From Paracoccus sp. (in: a-proteobacteria) (GTDB lineage Bacteria; Pseudomonadota; Alphaproteobacteria; Rhodobacterales; Rhodobacteraceae), in NCBI GenBank assembly GCA_018056045.1, contig JAGPGI010000012.1, positions 1 to 16,977 on the forward strand: a DNA stretch of 16,977 nucleotides. The letters run 5' to 3'. The first letter of the stretch is position 1. The number at the start of each line of letters is the position of its first letter. The notes below the pieces were generated by a model. The model was not told the DNA's origin, searched no databases, and worked only from the letters and a program-made list of their open reading frames with translations. This document shows, in pieces, positions 15,448-16,977 of the stretch. A program made the translations under genes and the position numbers.

Positions 15448-16701
15448 ATGAGCCTTGTTTCCAAATTCAACCGCCGTGGCTTTCTGCGCAGCAGTGGCGT
15501 CTTTGCCGTCGGCGCCTTGGCCGCACCGACGATCCTGCGGGCGCAAGACGGCCCCATCGTGCTGGGTCACCTGACGCCGCGCACCGGATTTCTGGGCCCC
15601 TTGGGCGAATATGCGGTGATGGCCGTCGATCTGGCGATGGAGGAAATCAACGCCGCTGGCGGCATCAACGGCCGCGAATTGCAGATCATCAAGGAGGATT
15701 CGGTCAACCCGCAGACCGCCTCGACCAAGGCCGAGCGGATGATCGAACGCGACAAGGTCGCGGCCATCGTCGGCGAGATTTCATCCGCCTCGGCGCTGAC
15801 CATTGCCCAGACGGTCGAACGGGCCAAGACCCTGTTCATCAATACCGGCGCCAATTCCGACGCCCTGCGTGGCTCTGACTGCAAGCGCCACATGTTCCAT
15901 GTCGAGACGCAGAACATCATGTATGTGAACGCCGAGGGCGAGCATCTGCTGCAAAACGGTCTGGTCGATGGCAAGAAATGGTATCTGCTGACCGCCGATT
16001 ACGCCTTTGGCCACGATCTGTCGGCGGGGGCGAAATCCTTCCTCGAACGCAATAACGGCACATTGGCGGGCGAGGATCTGGTGCCCACCGATGCCACCGA
16101 TTTCTCGTCCTTCATGCTGAAGATCCGCGAGGCACAGCCCGATCTGGTGGCGCTGAACCTTGCCGGCACCCAGATCACCAGCTTCTTCAAGCAATATGGC
16201 GAATTCGGGCTGGAATTCCCGCTGGCCGGCTTCGGCTTCGACACCGCCATGGCCTGGGCCGCCGGGGTCGAGAATTTCAAGGGCACCTGGCCCTCGGTCT
16301 GGAACCACCTGATCCCGACCGAGAAATCGCAGGCCTTCACCAAGGCCTTTGTCGCCAAATACGGCAAGCCGCCGGAAAACCAGGCCTGGGGCGATTACAT
16401 GGCCATCAATATCCTGGCGCAGGCGATGCGCGAAACCAAGGGCACCGACGCGGCCGCGATCATCGAATATTTCGAAAGCCCGGCGGCGAAATTTGACATG
16501 ATGAAAACCCGCGAGGGCTATTTCCACCCGGAAACCCACCAGCTTTTGCAGGAAATTTACGCCATTACCGCCCTGCCCCCGGCCGAGGCCAAGAATGAGT
16601 GGGACATTTTCACCACCACCGGCCCCCTGCCCGCGCCCGACCAGCCGCTTGAGCGCCTGATCGCCGATGCGGTGGGCGGAACCTGCAGCTTCGGCTCGTG
16701 A
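15448..16701 (+). CDS. Substrate-binding protein of Liv-type ABC importer (Peripla_BP_6), Tat-type signal
   Basis: 417-residue periplasmic receptor of a second Liv-family importer. The N-terminus carries a twin-arginine motif (R9 and R10 in NRRGFLRSS), a mildly hydrophobic stretch (GVFAVGALAAPTIL) and a probable cleavage near LRAQ-DG (33 to 35), pointing to export of a folded protein by Tat. The mature protein begins IVLGHLTPRTGFLGPLGEYA and continues with AMEEINAAGGINGREL, both typical of the family. The ATG at 15448 has GGGAGGGA 7 bases upstream. It is followed after 100 bases by a LivH gene. It differs strongly from the Sec-exported receptor at 3135 to 4334, so the two importers should bind different ligands. 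It is divergent from, and probably controlled by, the GntR gene next to it. Ligand unknown. Confidence 0.92.
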   Translation: MSLVSKFNRRGFLRSSGVFAVGALAAPTILRAQDGPIVLGHLTPRTGFLGPLGEYAVMAVDLAMEEINAAGGINGRELQIIKEDSVNPQTASTKAERMIERDKVAAIVGEISSASALTIAQTVERAKTLFINTGANSDALRGSDCKRHMFHVETQNIMYVNAEGEHLLQNGLVDGKKWYLLTADYAFGHDLSAGAKSFLERNNGTLAGEDLVPTDATDFSSFMLKIREAQPDLVALNLAGTQITSFFKQYGEFGLEFPLAGFGFDTAMAWAAGVENFKGTWPSVWNHLIPTEKSQAFTKAFVAKYGKPPENQAWGDYMAINILAQAMRETKGTDAAAIIEYFESPAAKFDMMKTREGYFHPETHQLLQEIYAITALPPAEAKNEWDIFTTTGPLPAPDQPLERLIADAVGGTCSFGS

Positions 16702-16750
16702 TCGTTCGCGCGATCCTGAGATTTCCGGCTTTTGCATCGTGAACCGGTCG

Positions 16751-16780
16751 GGGATGCGGCGGGCCTGTCGCCGCACTCCC
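16751..16780 (+). promoter_or_regulatory. Intercistronic hairpin between binding-protein and livH genes of module C
   Basis: TGCGGCG (16755 to 16761) and CGCCGCA (16769 to 16775) form a perfect 7-bp stem with a 7-base loop. Flanking GGGA (16751 to 16754) and TCCC (16777 to 16780) extend it to 11 bp with one bulged C. No T-run follows. It occupies the same place as the hairpin at 3106 to 3126 in the other importer operon, so a role in keeping receptor message above permease message is likely (inference). Confidence 0.55.
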
Positions 16781-16801
16781 ACCGCTTAGGAGGGCATCGG
16801 G

Positions 16802-16977
16802 ATGAGCCTGTTCCTGTTCCTGTCGCAGCTTCTGAACGGTCTGCTGGACGGGTTTTACTATCTGCTGATCGCCATCGGCCTGTCGCTGATCTTTTCGCTG
16901 GGCGGCATCGTGAACCTTGCGCATGGCGCGTTCTTCGCCATCGGCGCCTATCTGGCCATCGTGATCTCGCCCTATAC
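16802..16977 (+). CDS. livH: LivH-type ABC transporter permease, 3' end beyond window
   Basis: The 58 visible residues begin MSLFLFLSQLLNGLLDG and include the LivH hallmark IVNLAHGAFFAIGAYLA. This identifies an inner-membrane permease of a Liv-type importer cut by the right edge. The ATG at 16802 has an AGGAGGG site about 7 bases upstream. It follows the Tat-type binding protein by 100 bases containing a hairpin. LivM, LivG and LivF genes are expected to follow outside the window. Confidence 0.9.
   Translation, partial: MSLFLFLSQLLNGLLDGFYYLLIAIGLSLIFSLGGIVNLAHGAFFAIGAYLAIVISPY

Overview
The window looks like part of a high-GC alphaproteobacterial chromosome or large plasmid, probably of a Paracoccus-like Rhodobacterales. 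This is inferred from GGAGG-type ribosome sites, strong GC bias at third codon positions, and the abundance of FCD-type GntR regulators and Liv-type ABC importers. It is a catabolic island with almost no non-coding DNA. No gene-free stretch exceeds about 225 bases, and I see no rRNA, tRNA, insertion sequence, integrase or CRISPR array.

Module A (1 to about 8925). A seven-gene minus-strand operon runs: zinc MDR alcohol dehydrogenase, PIG3-type quinone oxidoreductase/MDR, acetolactate-synthase-like thiamine-diphosphate (TPP) enzyme, Sec-exported substrate-binding protein, LivH permease, a LivM-LivG permease/ATPase fusion, and LivF (cut by the window edge). Genes overlap or lie within a few tens of bases. 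A GntR/FCD regulator is transcribed divergently, and the shared 120-base promoter region holds a sigma70-like promoter with a palindrome in its spacer.

Module B (8945 to 13585). A GldA-like iron-containing-family polyol dehydrogenase (minus) diverges from a plus-strand operon: split transketolase N- and C-subunits, then a 230-residue short-chain dehydrogenase (SDR). Two overlapping 12-bp palindromes sit in the divergent promoter region. A second GntR/FCD gene closes the module, converging on the SDR gene.

Module C (13724 to the right edge). A third GntR/FCD regulator and a 255-residue SDR form a minus-strand pair. Divergent from them is a second Liv importer: a Tat-type substrate-binding protein followed by LivH (cut by the window edge). 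The intergenic region holds three GTGATCTC repeats spaced by near-integral helical turns.

Taken together this looks like three separately regulated modules for uptake, oxidation and TPP-dependent carbon-carbon cleavage or ketol transfer of small hydroxylated compounds (polyols, hydroxyketones or hydroxyacids). The enzyme families are clear, but the substrates cannot be read from the sequence. The most promising undescribed systems are module A (importer co-transcribed with two dehydrogenases and a non-canonical TPP enzyme) and module B (GldA-like enzyme, split transketolase and SDR).
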